From positions 62,001-126,000 of the forward strand of contig NZ_BDBC01000019.1 of NCBI RefSeq assembly GCF_001612785.1: a stretch of 64,000 nt of DNA, given 5' to 3'. Numbering within the stretch: position 1 is the stretch's first letter; every line of letters starts with the position of its first letter. Position numbers and translations under genes: made by a program. Under the pieces are notes generated by a model that saw only the letters and a list, made by a program, of their open reading frames with translations, made no database searches and was not told the origin of the DNA. Positions 54,762-63,958 of this stretch are shown here, piece after piece. The stretch is from Nocardia beijingensis NBRC 16342. GTDB taxonomy: Bacteria; Actinomycetota; Actinomycetes; Mycobacteriales; Mycobacteriaceae.

Positions 54762-56504
54762 ATGACGTTCGACTACGACGTGGTGGTCGTCGGTTCCGGC
54801 TTCGGCGGCAGTGTGACCGCGCTGCGGCTCACCGAGAAGGGTTACCGGGTCGGCGTGCTCGAGGCGGGACGGCGTTTCGCCGACGACGAGTTCGCGAAGA
54901 CCTCGTGGGACGCGCGTAAGTACCTGTGGGCCCCGGCCCTGGGTTGCTTCGGCATCCAGCGGCTGACGCTGCTGAAGGACACCTTCATCATGGCGGGCGC
55001 CGGCGTCGGCGGCGGCTCGCTGGTCTACGCGAACACGCTTTACGAACCGCCGGACAAGTTCTACCGGGACCGCCAGTGGGCCCACATCACCGACTGGAAG
55101 GACGAACTCGCCCCGCACTACGACCAGGCCAAGCGGATGCTCGGTGTGACGGCCAACCCTGCGACCACGCCGTCGGATCGCGTGCTGGCCGAGGTGGCGG
55201 AAGAGATGGGCGTCGGAGCCAGCTACCGCAGCACTCCCGTCGGTGTGCTGTTCGGCGGCAACAGCGCGCGGCCGGGTCAGGATGTGCCCGACCCGTTCTT
55301 CGGCGGCGTCGGCCCCGCCCGCAACACCTGCACGCACTGCGGCGAATGCATGACCGGCTGTCGCCACAACGCCAAGAACACCTTGGTCAAGAACTACCTC
55401 TACCTGGCGGAGCGGGCCGGAGCGACGGTTCATCCGCTCACCACGGTGACCGATGTGCGCCCGCTGCCCGGCGGGGGCTACGAGATCTCCACCGTCCGCA
55501 CCGGACGCTGGGTCCGCAAGGCCCGCAAGAAGTTCACCGCTGAGCAGGTCGTCTTCGCCGCGGCAGCCCTCGGCACCCAGAGACTGTTGCACCGGCTGCG
55601 CGACCGCGGGTCCCTGCCGGACATATCCCCGCGTCTGGGTGAACTCTCGCGCACCAACTCCGAGGAACTGCTCTCGATACGAAGCCGCCGCAAGGACTCC
55701 GACTTCACCAAAGGGGTGGCGATCACCTCCTCGATCCACCCGGATGACGACACCCATATCGAGCCCGTGCGCTACGGCAAGGGCAGCAACGCCATCGGTT
55801 TGATCGGCACCGCTATGATCGATCCCGACGGGCGCACATCGAAGCTGCGGCTGTGGGCGCGAACCATGCGCAAGCTCGGACGCGACGCCTTCCACCTGCA
55901 GAATCCGCGCGGCTGGTCGGAGCAGATGATCGGGCTGCTGGTGATGCAGTCGGTCGACAACTCCATCACCACCTACACCAAACGCGGTCTGTTCGGTCGC
56001 AAGATGACCACCAGACAGGGTGTGGGCGAACCGAATCCGACCTGGCTCCCGGCCGGGCACGAGGTGGCCCACCGGGTGGCCGAGAAGATCGACGGCATCC
56101 CGGGCGCAGGCTGGAGCGCCCTGTTCGACATCCCCATGACCGGGCACTTCATCGGCGGCTGCGTCATCGGCGATTCCCCGGACGCCGGGGTCGTCGATCC
56201 CTACCATCGGATGCACGGCTACCCGGGATTGCACGTCATCGATGGATCGACCATCTCGGCCAATCTCGGGGTGAACCCTTCGCTCACGATCACCGCGCAG
56301 GCCGAGCGGGCCACCGCGCTCTGGCCGAACAAGGGTGAGCCGGATCCGCGTCCGGAACTCGGCGCGCCCTACCGGCGCATCACCCCGGTGCCGCCGCGCA
56401 AGCCGGTGGTCCCGGCCGACGCCCCTGCCGCGCTCCGGTTGCCGATCGTCGAGATCAAAGGCCCGGCCGATCGAGCGGAACCGACCGCGGACACACGCGG
56501 CTGA
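54762..56504 (+). CDS. choD: GMC oxidoreductase, ChoD-like cholesterol oxidase
   Basis: A 580-residue FAD enzyme of the GMC family, the same length as M. tuberculosis ChoD. The FAD loop is GSGFGGSV (residues 11-18), with GAGVGGGSLVYANTL and the late FAD motif IDGSTISANLGVNPSLTI. A cysteine cluster THCGECMTGC around residues 190-200 is a feature of this ChoD-like group. It probably oxidises a hydroxysteroid or similar lipid alcohol. It lies 47 bases downstream of the BVMO gene and probably shares its transcript. Confidence 0.9.
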   Translation: MTFDYDVVVVGSGFGGSVTALRLTEKGYRVGVLEAGRRFADDEFAKTSWDARKYLWAPALGCFGIQRLTLLKDTFIMAGAGVGGGSLVYANTLYEPPDKFYRDRQWAHITDWKDELAPHYDQAKRMLGVTANPATTPSDRVLAEVAEEMGVGASYRSTPVGVLFGGNSARPGQDVPDPFFGGVGPARNTCTHCGECMTGCRHNAKNTLVKNYLYLAERAGATVHPLTTVTDVRPLPGGGYEISTVRTGRWVRKARKKFTAEQVVFAAAALGTQRLLHRLRDRGSLPDISPRLGELSRTNSEELLSIRSRRKDSDFTKGVAITSSIHPDDDTHIEPVRYGKGSNAIGLIGTAMIDPDGRTSKLRLWARTMRKLGRDAFHLQNPRGWSEQMIGLLVMQSVDNSITTYTKRGLFGRKMTTRQGVGEPNPTWLPAGHEVAHRVAEKIDGIPGAGWSALFDIPMTGHFIGGCVIGDSPDAGVVDPYHRMHGYPGLHVIDGSTISANLGVNPSLTITAQAERATALWPNKGEPDPRPELGAPYRRITPVPPRKPVVPADAPAALRLPIVEIKGPADRAEPTADTRG

Positions 56505-56760
56505 CCAGGTCGAACGCGCCGGTTACGTCGATCGGGTCCCCGATCCGGCCGATCGCCGCGCCCGCTTGGTGTGCCTGACCGACCGCGGCAGGCAGGTGGC
56601 GGAGTTCGCGAACTCGGTCGCCGAAAGCGTCGAGCAGGAATGGGCGGCCCATCTGGGCGCCAAGGGGATGCGGGCACCTGCGGCAAGCGCTGAATCGCAT
56701 GCGGGAGATCACGATCCGTATGCGGAGAATTCCGGGCCGGTCGACCGACCGTGCGCGGAC
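56505..56760 (+). pseudogene. MarR family remnant
   Basis: Directly after the choD stop, one frame encodes DQVERAGYVDRVPDPADRRAR and then LTDRGRQVAEFANSVAESVEQEW, the wing and C-terminal helices of a MarR regulator. At about 56670 the frame breaks; the remaining LRQALNRMREITIRM continues in another frame. The N-terminal half, including the start of the recognition helix, is missing. The gene is decayed. Confidence 0.65.
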
Positions 56761-56865
56761 TACCCGCGCCGCCGGGAGACGGGTGGCTGCTCACCCGGCT
56801 CCTCGGCGCACGTTGTGATGTCCTACTTCGCGCGGATGATCGCGACGCAAAGAAGGTCGCAGGAG

Positions 56866-57813
56866 TCAGACCGGGACGCCGCCATAGGTGCGCCGGTATC
56901 GTGCTTGGAGGAACGACAGGATCCCGAACGCCGTCAGGCCGAGGGATACCGCGATGAGCAGCCACGGCCCCAGCACGCTGCCGGCGAAATCGTGCAGCAC
57001 GGCATCGACCCCTTTGGCGTTCGCGGGCTCGTAGTTCGCGGCGGCCACCACCGCGGCGATTCCGATGCCGACGACGATCGCCCCGCGCGCCAGATAACCG
57101 ATCCGGCCCAGCCAGATCACGCTCTCCCGCGAAGCATGCGTCATCCAACCCATGCGCAGATCGTCGACGAAGGCGAGACGAATCCCACGCAGGGTGATCA
57201 GGACACCCGCTGCCACAACAGCCAGGCCGAGGAGCAAGACGACCACCTGACCGCCGTCCCAGCCGAGAATCCGGGCCGTCACGTCGCGCGCGAGAGCGTC
57301 GCTCGGCGGCGGCGTCCGGCCGTCGACGACGAACCGGAGAACGACGAAAGATGCGATGGCGTAGAGGATTCCGAGTGCCAGTGCGCGCAACCGCGGTCCG
57401 TTCGAACGCGCCGCGGACGCGGCGGCGGCCTGCGTCAGCCGCCAAGCGGCAAGGGCGGCGAACCCGAGGGCCAGAATCCACAGCAGAAGATATCCCAATG
57501 GCTTGCCCGCGAGCGTGGCGAGCGCTCCACCCGCGGTCGGCTCGTGTTCTGCGGCGCCGACGGCCAGCATGAACGCGAGAATGCCGATGACGATGTACGC
57601 GATCCCGCGTGCGATGAAGCCGAATCGCGCGGCCCCCGACAAACCACCGGATCGCACATGCCCGCCGCCGCCCCGGCGCTCGCGCCGTCGCCACCGGCCG
57701 CCATACCTACTGCGCCAACCGCTTCGGCTTCCGTAACCGGTCCGCCACCGACTGCGCCGCACTCCGCCGTTGCGGCGCCACCGATATCTGTCAGCACTTC
57801 CTATCAAGCTCAT
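56866..57813 (-). CDS. DUF1206 family membrane protein
   Basis: A 315-residue protein. After an arginine- and glycine-rich N-terminus of about 55 residues come six hydrophobic segments arranged in three similar pairs, typical of DUF1206: GFIARGIAYIVIGILAFMLAVGA, LRALALGILYAIASFVVLRF and GYLARGAIVVGIGIAAVVAAA. The R-G-x-x-Y/A-x-x-I-G repeat recurs. The ATG at 57813 lies behind an AGGTGA site. The function of the family is unknown. Confidence 0.85.
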   Translation of the reverse strand: MSLIGSADRYRWRRNGGVRRSRWRTGYGSRSGWRSRYGGRWRRRERRGGGGHVRSGGLSGAARFGFIARGIAYIVIGILAFMLAVGAAEHEPTAGGALATLAGKPLGYLLLWILALGFAALAAWRLTQAAAASAARSNGPRLRALALGILYAIASFVVLRFVVDGRTPPPSDALARDVTARILGWDGGQVVVLLLGLAVVAAGVLITLRGIRLAFVDDLRMGWMTHASRESVIWLGRIGYLARGAIVVGIGIAAVVAAANYEPANAKGVDAVLHDFAGSVLGPWLLIAVSLGLTAFGILSFLQARYRRTYGGVPV

Positions 57814-57868
57814 GGTTCTCACCTCTCCATGGACCGTATTGCCCACTTCGGCTGGAATAACCACGAAC

Positions 57869-58420
57869 TCACCGCTGGAGAGACAAATAGTCCTGGACGG
57901 CGCCGACGGCTCGCCGGGCGCTCTCCGCCGCGGATTCCATCGTGGACGGCAGCTCGATGCGGGTCCAGTCGCCTGCGAGGGAGGGCCCGCCGATGGGCGT
58001 CTGCGGCTCAGCCGCCGGGACTCGAATCCGGGGTGGGCGGAGAACCTGGCCTGCGGCTGGTGAAACACTCTGGCGCGCACAACTTCCGCCGCACGCGCCT
58101 CCGAATAGTGCTGGTACAGCTATTCGATCGCCCTGCGGACGAACTCGTCGTTGCACCGATGCACGACGTTCCCAGGACGCGCCGACCGCGAGCGAATAGC
58201 CGACGATCACCGTCGTGCATGCCGGTGGTGTCATCACCCACTCGATGGTGGTGTCCCGGAGGTTCCCGGCCAGCCACATCATGTGTAGCGGACGGTCGAG
58301 CCAGACGTACACGCTGGAGATCGGCGCCGGCTCGATCCTGCGGACGGAAAGGAACCGTTCGGCCGGTGCGAGAACAGTTCGTGCCAGCTCACCCACGGCC
58401 ATCCCGCGTCACCCGCGCGA
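57869..58420 (-). pseudogene. Broken HpnE-like FAD oxidoreductase
   Basis: Segments of a flavin amine oxidase, nearest to hydroxysqualene dehydroxylase (HpnE), remain on the minus strand in alternating frames. EPAPISSVYVWLDRPL is in one frame, ARAAEVVRARVFHQPQARFS in another, and the C-terminal GPSLAGDWTRIELPSTMESA, which includes the FAD-binding GDWT end, in the first again. At least two frameshifts separate them, and the N-terminal FAD loop is gone. Confidence 0.65.
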
Positions 58421-58613
58421 CGATCGCCGTCCGTCCGGCCGGATGCCGCCGATCGGATCGCCGGTCACGATGTTCGCGAATGAACCAGAATCGCCGTTTA
58501 CTTTCAGCTATCGTCGGTGACAGAGCAACCGCTCTGCGGGACGCCGTGGATCCGTGCGGCCCGCGCAGGCCCTGCGGTCGGGTGCCGACCGCTCCGTTCC
58601 ACCGAGGAGCCGC

Positions 58614-60146
58614 ATGTACCCCGGCGCGCACGTCGACCGAATCCCAGACAAACCGGCTGTCATCGTCGCCGAGAGCGGCGAAGCGCTGACCTATCGGGAG
58701 CTCGAGGAGAACTCGGTTCGACTGGCCAGGCACCTGCACGACGCGGGGCTGCGCAGAGGCGATCACGTCGCGCTGCTGTCCGGGAACGACCCGAAGATCT
58801 ACGAGGTCTACTGGGCGGCATTGCGAACCGGGCTTTACATCACCGCGGTCAACCGGCATCTGTCGCCGAGCGAGATCAGCTACATCGTCAACGACTGCGG
58901 AGCCAGGGCGCTGATCGTATCGGCAGGTCTCGCCGACGCCGCCGAGCAGATCGTCCCGGAGACGCCCGCGGTCGAGATCCGCCTCGCCTTCGGCGGTCAC
59001 GTCCCGGGGTACAAGTCCTACGAGGAGGCCACGGCGGCGGCGTCGCCCCAGCCCTTGCCGGATCAGCCGCGCGGCGCGGACATGCTCTATTCCTCCGGCA
59101 CCACCGGACGGCCGAAGGGCATCAAACAGCCACTGCCGGACCGTCAGGTCGGCGATGCGCCCGGTGACACCTACACCGCGATCTTCGGCCCGCTCTACGG
59201 GTTCGACACCGAGACCGTCTACCTCTCCCCCGCTCCGCTCTATCACGCCGCGCCGCTGCGCTTCGGTGGCGTGGTCCACGCACTCGGCGGAACGCTCGTG
59301 ATCATGAAGAAATTCGACGCCGAACAAGCGTTGGCCGCGATCGAGCGCTACCGCGTGACCCACAGCCAATGGGTGCCGACCATGTTCGTCCGGATGCTGA
59401 AACTCGACGAGGCCGTCCGCGCCCGCTACGACGTGTCCAGCCTGCGGGTCGCCGTGCACGCGGCCGCCCCGTGCCCCGTGGACGTGAAGCGGGCGATGAT
59501 CGACTGGTGGGGCCCGATCCTGTACGAGTACTACGCCTCGACGGAGGCCAACGGCGCCACTTTCATCGACAGCGAGCAATGGTTGCGCAAGCCCGGCTCG
59601 GTCGGCACGGCTGGTCTCGGCACCATCCGGGTGTGCGGCGACGACGGCGCGGAACTTCCCATCGGAGAGATCGGCACCATCTACTTCGAACGCGAAGCGG
59701 CCCCGTTCGCCTATCACAACGACCCGGCGAAAACGGCCGACGCGGTCCACCCGGACCACCCCAACTGGACCACCACCGGGGACATCGGCTACGTCGACGA
59801 GGACGGCTACCTCTTCCTCACCGACCGCAAAGCCTTCATGATCATCTCCGGCGGGGTGAACATCTACCCGCAGGAGGTCGAGGACGCCCTCGCGCTGCAT
59901 CCCAAGGTGTTCGACGTGGCGGTGATCGGCGTGCCCGACGAGGAGATGGGCGAATCGGTCAAGGCCGTCGTCCAGCCCGCTCCCGGCGCCGAGCCCGGCC
60001 CGGAGCTGGCCGCGGAGCTGCGCGATTATCTGCGCGACCGCATCGCCCACTACAAGGTGCCGCGCAGTTTCGACTTCGCCGACGATCTGCCCCGCACACC
60101 CACCGGGAAGCTGGTGAAGGGCAAACTCCGCCAGCGGTATGTGTGA
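58614..60146 (+). CDS. Acyl-CoA synthetase / AMP-dependent ligase (FadD)
   Basis: A 510-residue adenylate-forming ligase that activates a fatty or other acid as its CoA ester. The phosphate loop is YSSGTTGRPKG; the adenine region is YEYYASTEANG; the hinge and A8 motif is TGDIGYVDEDGYLFLTDR with the following K; the final catalytic lysine is in PTGKLVKGKL. The ATG at 58614 follows GAGGAG by 5 bases. M. tuberculosis FadD4 is a near family type. It is convergent with the next hydrolase gene, 12 bases away. Confidence 0.93.
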   Translation: MYPGAHVDRIPDKPAVIVAESGEALTYRELEENSVRLARHLHDAGLRRGDHVALLSGNDPKIYEVYWAALRTGLYITAVNRHLSPSEISYIVNDCGARALIVSAGLADAAEQIVPETPAVEIRLAFGGHVPGYKSYEEATAAASPQPLPDQPRGADMLYSSGTTGRPKGIKQPLPDRQVGDAPGDTYTAIFGPLYGFDTETVYLSPAPLYHAAPLRFGGVVHALGGTLVIMKKFDAEQALAAIERYRVTHSQWVPTMFVRMLKLDEAVRARYDVSSLRVAVHAAAPCPVDVKRAMIDWWGPILYEYYASTEANGATFIDSEQWLRKPGSVGTAGLGTIRVCGDDGAELPIGEIGTIYFEREAAPFAYHNDPAKTADAVHPDHPNWTTTGDIGYVDEDGYLFLTDRKAFMIISGGVNIYPQEVEDALALHPKVFDVAVIGVPDEEMGESVKAVVQPAPGAEPGPELAAELRDYLRDRIAHYKVPRSFDFADDLPRTPTGKLVKGKLRQRYV

Positions 60147-60158
60147 GATTTCCCCGCG

Positions 60159-61100
60159 CTACGCGGCGTAGGCCACGTCTGCGTCCGCGCCTACGCGCGT
60201 CATCAGGCGCGCGACAGCCTCCGCCACCAGGCCGGGCCGTTCCAGGATCACGGAGTGACCGGCGCTCTCGACGATCACGAAGTCGGAGTACTCGACGGCG
60301 GCGGCCATCGCGACCGAATGCGACGGCGGTGTCATCAGGTCCGCGGCGCCGCACAGCACCAATGTCGGGATCCTGGACAGCAGCGCGAGCGCGTCGGTCC
60401 GGTCGTAGACCATGAACTCGCTCAAGTAGCTCGCCATCGTGACGATCGGCGTCTCGTTGCGCATCGCGTTGGCGAGAGCGAGCACCCGCGGACTCACCTT
60501 GCGATCACCGAATTCGGCGGTGCGGATGAGGGGGGCGAACAGGCGGCACACCAGCAGCTTCGCGTGGTGCATCGCCCCAGGAGCCCGGCGGACGGCCGCC
60601 TGGAACGCGGACACCACCGGGTTGCGCAGCAGACGGCCGAAGCCGGCGTCGGCGAGTCCGCCCGCGGCGGTCGCCAACAGCGCCACGCCGACGACGCGGG
60701 TGCCGATCTCGTGCGGATTCTGCGCCGCATAGGTCAGCACGGTCATGCCGCCCATGGAGTGACCCGCGAGGACGACCGGCCCGGTGGGGGCAACGGCGTC
60801 CAGCACCGCGCGCAGGTCCCGGCCGAGCTGGTCGAGATGGTAGGTCCGCCGGGACGCCGCGGCGGACTCGCCGTGGCCGCGATGGTCGTAGCAGACGATC
60901 CTTGCGCCCGCGTACCGGCGCAGCAGTTCGTCGCGGACGTAGGTCCAGGACTCGCTGCGCAGGCAATGCCCGTGCAACAGGACGACGGTGAGGTCCGCGT
61001 CTCGCGGGCCGTATTCGCGAACCGCGAGCGCCACCCCGTCTTCGGTCCAGACCGTGGCACGCCGTTCCGCCGTCGCGGGGATCGAGTTGAGAATCGACAT
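60159..61100 (-). CDS. Alpha/beta hydrolase, serine type
   Basis: A 313-residue alpha/beta hydrolase. VVLLHGHC is the oxyanion region; the nucleophile is serine in LAGHSMGGMTV; the C-terminal catalytic aspartate and histidine are in CGAADLMTPP and ESAGHSVILE. It is a typical esterase or lipase-like enzyme. The ATG at 61100 has GGAG at 8 bases. It is convergent with the FadD gene. The XRE-TetR regulator gene ends about 185 bases upstream on the same strand. Confidence 0.9.
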   Translation of the reverse strand: MSILNSIPATAERRATVWTEDGVALAVREYGPRDADLTVVLLHGHCLRSESWTYVRDELLRRYAGARIVCYDHRGHGESAAASRRTYHLDQLGRDLRAVLDAVAPTGPVVLAGHSMGGMTVLTYAAQNPHEIGTRVVGVALLATAAGGLADAGFGRLLRNPVVSAFQAAVRRAPGAMHHAKLLVCRLFAPLIRTAEFGDRKVSPRVLALANAMRNETPIVTMASYLSEFMVYDRTDALALLSRIPTLVLCGAADLMTPPSHSVAMAAAVEYSDFVIVESAGHSVILERPGLVAEAVARLMTRVGADADVAYAA

Positions 61101-61284
61101 GGGATGCTCCGGTTCACTGGCGTTGACTCGTCCTACTTTCCGCCGTCCGCGCCGCCGCCAGCAGGCCCCCGAGTGCTGAGCTCCGATCCCCAAGGGGTAT
61201 GCCGATCGCCACCAAGGTGGAGGTGGCCACCGCGGCGCGCTCCTCCCGCGGGCGATGACCGCAGGCCGAGCCACGAACGCGCTG

Positions 61285-62145
61285 CTACCGCACCGGATCG
61301 ATCCCGAGCACGCCCAAGGCGAAATCGCCGTACTGCGCGGCCACTTCCTCCGGCGTCGCCGGGCCGGACTCGCGGAACCACTGCGGGATCGCGGTGCACA
61401 TGGTGGCAATCGCCCGCCCCGCCGCCCGGACCTGGGGAACGGCGATGCGGCCCTCGGCGGCGGCCGCGGCGATCGCGTCGTCCAGGATGGCTTGGATGTC
61501 GCGGCGGGAGCGGGCGATGCGCGCGCGTTCGCCCGGGGAAAGGCTGCGCATCTCGCTGGCGCCGATGAATCCGAGGTCGCGGCGGTGCGTGTGGAACAGG
61601 GCCAGCGCTTCGACGATCAGGCGCACCTGGTGAACGCTGTCGAGGCCTTCGGCACGGGCGGCGCGCACCCGCCAGTGCAGTTCGTCCATGGTCAGATCGA
61701 GGATGCGCACCAGCAGGTCGTGCTTGTCGCGATAGTGGTGGTAGAGGCCGGGAACGCTGGTGCCGGCCCGCCGGGCGATGGCGCGCACTGTCGTGCCGTG
61801 GTAGCCGATCTCGACGAATGACGCGAGGGCGGCGGCCAGCACCGGGTCGACGTCCAGCGGGGCGAATTCGCGCCAGGTCCCCCGCGCACCCGGCGCGGGA
61901 TCGACCCGGCCGTAGCTGGGCCGCGGCGCGAACGGAGCATCCCCGAGCAGGTGCGCGACCGGCACACCGAGCACCTCCGCCAAGCGTGTGAGCCGCGCGA
62001 TCGAGATCCCGGTCTTACCCGTCTCCACGGCGCTGAGCGTCGCCGGGCTCACCTCCAGCCTGCGGGCCACTTCGCGCAGCGACAGGCCCGCGGCGCGGCG
62101 CGCGCGGCGGATCGCCTCGTGCGGCGCCGTGACCTTGTTTCGCAT
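61285..62145 (-). CDS. XRE-TetR fusion transcriptional regulator
   Basis: A 286-residue regulator with two DNA-binding domains. Residues about 6-64 form an XRE-type helix-turn-helix (AIRRARRAAGLSLREVARRLEVSPATLSAVETGKTGIS). Residues about 98-145 form a second, TetR-type N-terminal domain (ALASFVEIGYHGTTVRAIARRAGTSVPGLYHHYRDKHDLL). A TetR-like ligand-binding part (residues 150-286) follows. It is divergent from the acyl-CoA dehydrogenase gene, and a perfect 7-base dyad lies 3 bases before its ATG, which suggests self-control. The start ATG at 62145 precedes the conserved MRNKVTAPHEAIRRAR. Confidence 0.85.
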   Translation of the reverse strand: MRNKVTAPHEAIRRARRAAGLSLREVARRLEVSPATLSAVETGKTGISIARLTRLAEVLGVPVAHLLGDAPFAPRPSYGRVDPAPGARGTWREFAPLDVDPVLAAALASFVEIGYHGTTVRAIARRAGTSVPGLYHHYRDKHDLLVRILDLTMDELHWRVRAARAEGLDSVHQVRLIVEALALFHTHRRDLGFIGASEMRSLSPGERARIARSRRDIQAILDDAIAAAAAEGRIAVPQVRAAGRAIATMCTAIPQWFRESGPATPEEVAAQYGDFALGVLGIDPVR

Positions 62146-62147
62146 AA

Positions 62148-62166
62148 TGTTCAGAATAGCTGAACA
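62148..62166. promoter_or_regulatory. Perfect dyad, candidate operator of XRE-TetR regulator
   Basis: TGTTCAG (62148-62154) and CTGAACA (62160-62166) are exact complements with a 5-base centre. The dyad lies 3 bases upstream of the regulator ATG and 139 bases upstream of the acyl-CoA dehydrogenase, so it could repress both divergent genes. Confidence 0.65.
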
Positions 62167-62304
62167 GCAGAATTCGACCGCCAATGTCTCGATCTCTACG
62201 CCACCAGCGCACTTTGACACCGCGGGCCAGCCGGTGGGACAGTGTTCGAACGGAGCGATCGTTCGGTCGAAGACCGGGGCTCTGATGGCGAGGAGGAATG
62301 CGCG

Positions 62305-63519
62305 ATGCCGATCGATCTGACCTGTTCCGACGAAGTGCGGGCGCTGACCGACCGCACCCGTGAGTTCGTGCGGGAGACGGTGCTGCCGATCGAGGACGAA
62401 CACCACGGCGACATCACCGCGGCAGGCGGCGACGGACTGCGCGTCACGCTGAACAAGCTGGCGCGCGAGGCCGGGGTCTTCGCGCCGCACGCGCCCGTCG
62501 AGTACGGCGGGCACGGGCTGTCGATGTCGGATCGCGCGCCGGTGTTCGAGGAAGCGGGCTACTCGCTGTTCGGCCCGACGGCGCTCAATATCGCCGCGCC
62601 GGACGAGGGCAACGTGCACATGCTCGCTCACATCGCCGACCCGGAGCAGAAGCAGCGCTACCTGGAACCGCTCGCCCGCGGCGAGGTGCGCTCGGCGTTC
62701 GCGATGACCGAGCCCGCGCCCGGCGCGGGTTCGGACCCGGCGGCGCTGGCCACCCGGGCCGTTCGCGCCGACGGCGGCTGGCGGATCAACGGCCACAAGC
62801 ACTTCATCACCGGCGCCGATGGGGCCGGTTTCTTCATCGTGATGGCCCGCACCTCCGGCGAACCGGGACAGCGCGGCGGGGCGACGATGTTCCTGACGCC
62901 TGCCGACACCCCGGGTCTGCGCGTCGGCAGGCATATCACCACGCTGGACCGCGCCATGATCGGCGGCCACTGCGAGGTCTTCTTCGAGGACATGCTCGTC
63001 CCCGACGAAGCGGTGCTCGGCGCCGTCGACCGCGGCTTCGAATACGCCCAGGTGCGGCTGGGCCCGGCCCGCATGACGCACGTGATGCGCTGGCTGGGAG
63101 CGGCGCGCAGAGGCCACGACATCGCCGTCGAGCGTGTCGCCCAGCGGGAAGGCTTCGGTTCCCGGCTCGGCGATCTGGGCATGGCGCAGAAGATGATCGC
63201 CGACAACGAGATCGACATCGCCGCCACCCGCGCGCTGCTGGTACGGGCCTGCTGGGAACTGGACAACGGCGAGCACGCTGGCAACGCCACGTCGATCGCG
63301 AAGACCTTCGCCGCCGAGGCGATCTTCCGCATCGTCGACCGCAGCATGCAGTTGTGCGGCGGCCTCGGCGTCTCCGACGACCTGCCGCTGGCGCGGCTGT
63401 CCCGCGAAGTGCGGCCGTTCCGCATCTACGACGGGCCTTCGGAAGTGCACCGCTGGGCCATCGCCAAGCGTGCGGTGAGCGCCGCCCGCCGGGCGGCGGC
63501 CGACGAGTCTTCGCGCTGA
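62305..63519 (+). CDS. Acyl-CoA dehydrogenase
   Basis: A 404-residue FAD-dependent dehydrogenase. It carries the FAD/substrate regions FAMTEPAPGAGSDPAALAT and the GHKHFITGADGAGFFIVM stretch, then the C-terminal helix bundle with QLCGGLGVSDDLPLARLSREVRPFRIYDGPSEVHRWAIAKR. The ATG at 62305 follows GAGGAGG by 8 bases. The usual catalytic glutamate near the active site cannot be fixed without alignment. It is the likely target of the XRE-TetR regulator. Confidence 0.93.
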   Translation: MPIDLTCSDEVRALTDRTREFVRETVLPIEDEHHGDITAAGGDGLRVTLNKLAREAGVFAPHAPVEYGGHGLSMSDRAPVFEEAGYSLFGPTALNIAAPDEGNVHMLAHIADPEQKQRYLEPLARGEVRSAFAMTEPAPGAGSDPAALATRAVRADGGWRINGHKHFITGADGAGFFIVMARTSGEPGQRGGATMFLTPADTPGLRVGRHITTLDRAMIGGHCEVFFEDMLVPDEAVLGAVDRGFEYAQVRLGPARMTHVMRWLGAARRGHDIAVERVAQREGFGSRLGDLGMAQKMIADNEIDIAATRALLVRACWELDNGEHAGNATSIAKTFAAEAIFRIVDRSMQLCGGLGVSDDLPLARLSREVRPFRIYDGPSEVHRWAIAKRAVSAARRAAADESSR

Positions 63520-63550
63520 TCCGCCGCGCCGATCTTCCGCAGGACGGGCC

Positions 63551-63567
63551 GCTCGTCGTCGACGAGC
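63551..63567. terminator. Hairpin after acyl-CoA dehydrogenase
   Basis: GCTCGTC (63551-63557) pairs with GACGAGC (63561-63567) around a 3-base loop, 31 bases past the stop. A GC-rich palindrome follows. A weak candidate terminator. Confidence 0.4.
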
Positions 63568-63730
63568 AGCGCGCCCGGCGCGCCTGCCCGATCGGCGCGC
63601 GTACGATCGCGGCAAGACGGCTGCGCGTAACATGCGTATTCCCGACTCCGCCCTGAAGGCGCAGTTCAGCGGGTGAGAGTGGCGAACCCCGATCCGATCG
63701 AATCCCCGGGATGATCGAAAGGACAGCCGT

Positions 63731-63958
63731 ATGCCAGCGCACGACCGCCGATACCTCGTCCTCCTGAATCCCGGCGATCCCGGCGACGACATCGCTCTGA
63801 CCGCGATCCGTGCGAAGTTCTTCGACTGGCTCCGGGCGTCCGGCGCGGAAGTCGTCGAGGACGGCGGCGCCAACCGAGTGGTCATCACGTCATCGCCGGA
63901 AACCGCGCAGCGCCTCACCAGGCTCGAGGACGTGCGCATCGTCGAGCCATACGCCTAG
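63731..63958 (+). CDS. Small hypothetical protein
   Basis: A 75-residue soluble protein (MPAHDRRYLVLLNPGDPGDD start; IALTAIRAKFFDWLRASGAEVVE in the middle; a C-terminal VRIVEPYA). The pattern of strand-helix-strand with a GAEVVEDGGANRVVI turn suggests a small alpha/beta fold. GAAAGGA lies upstream of the ATG. No family is recognised. It stands alone after the acyl-CoA dehydrogenase at the right end. Confidence 0.6.
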   Translation: MPAHDRRYLVLLNPGDPGDDIALTAIRAKFFDWLRASGAEVVEDGGANRVVITSSPETAQRLTRLEDVRIVEPYA

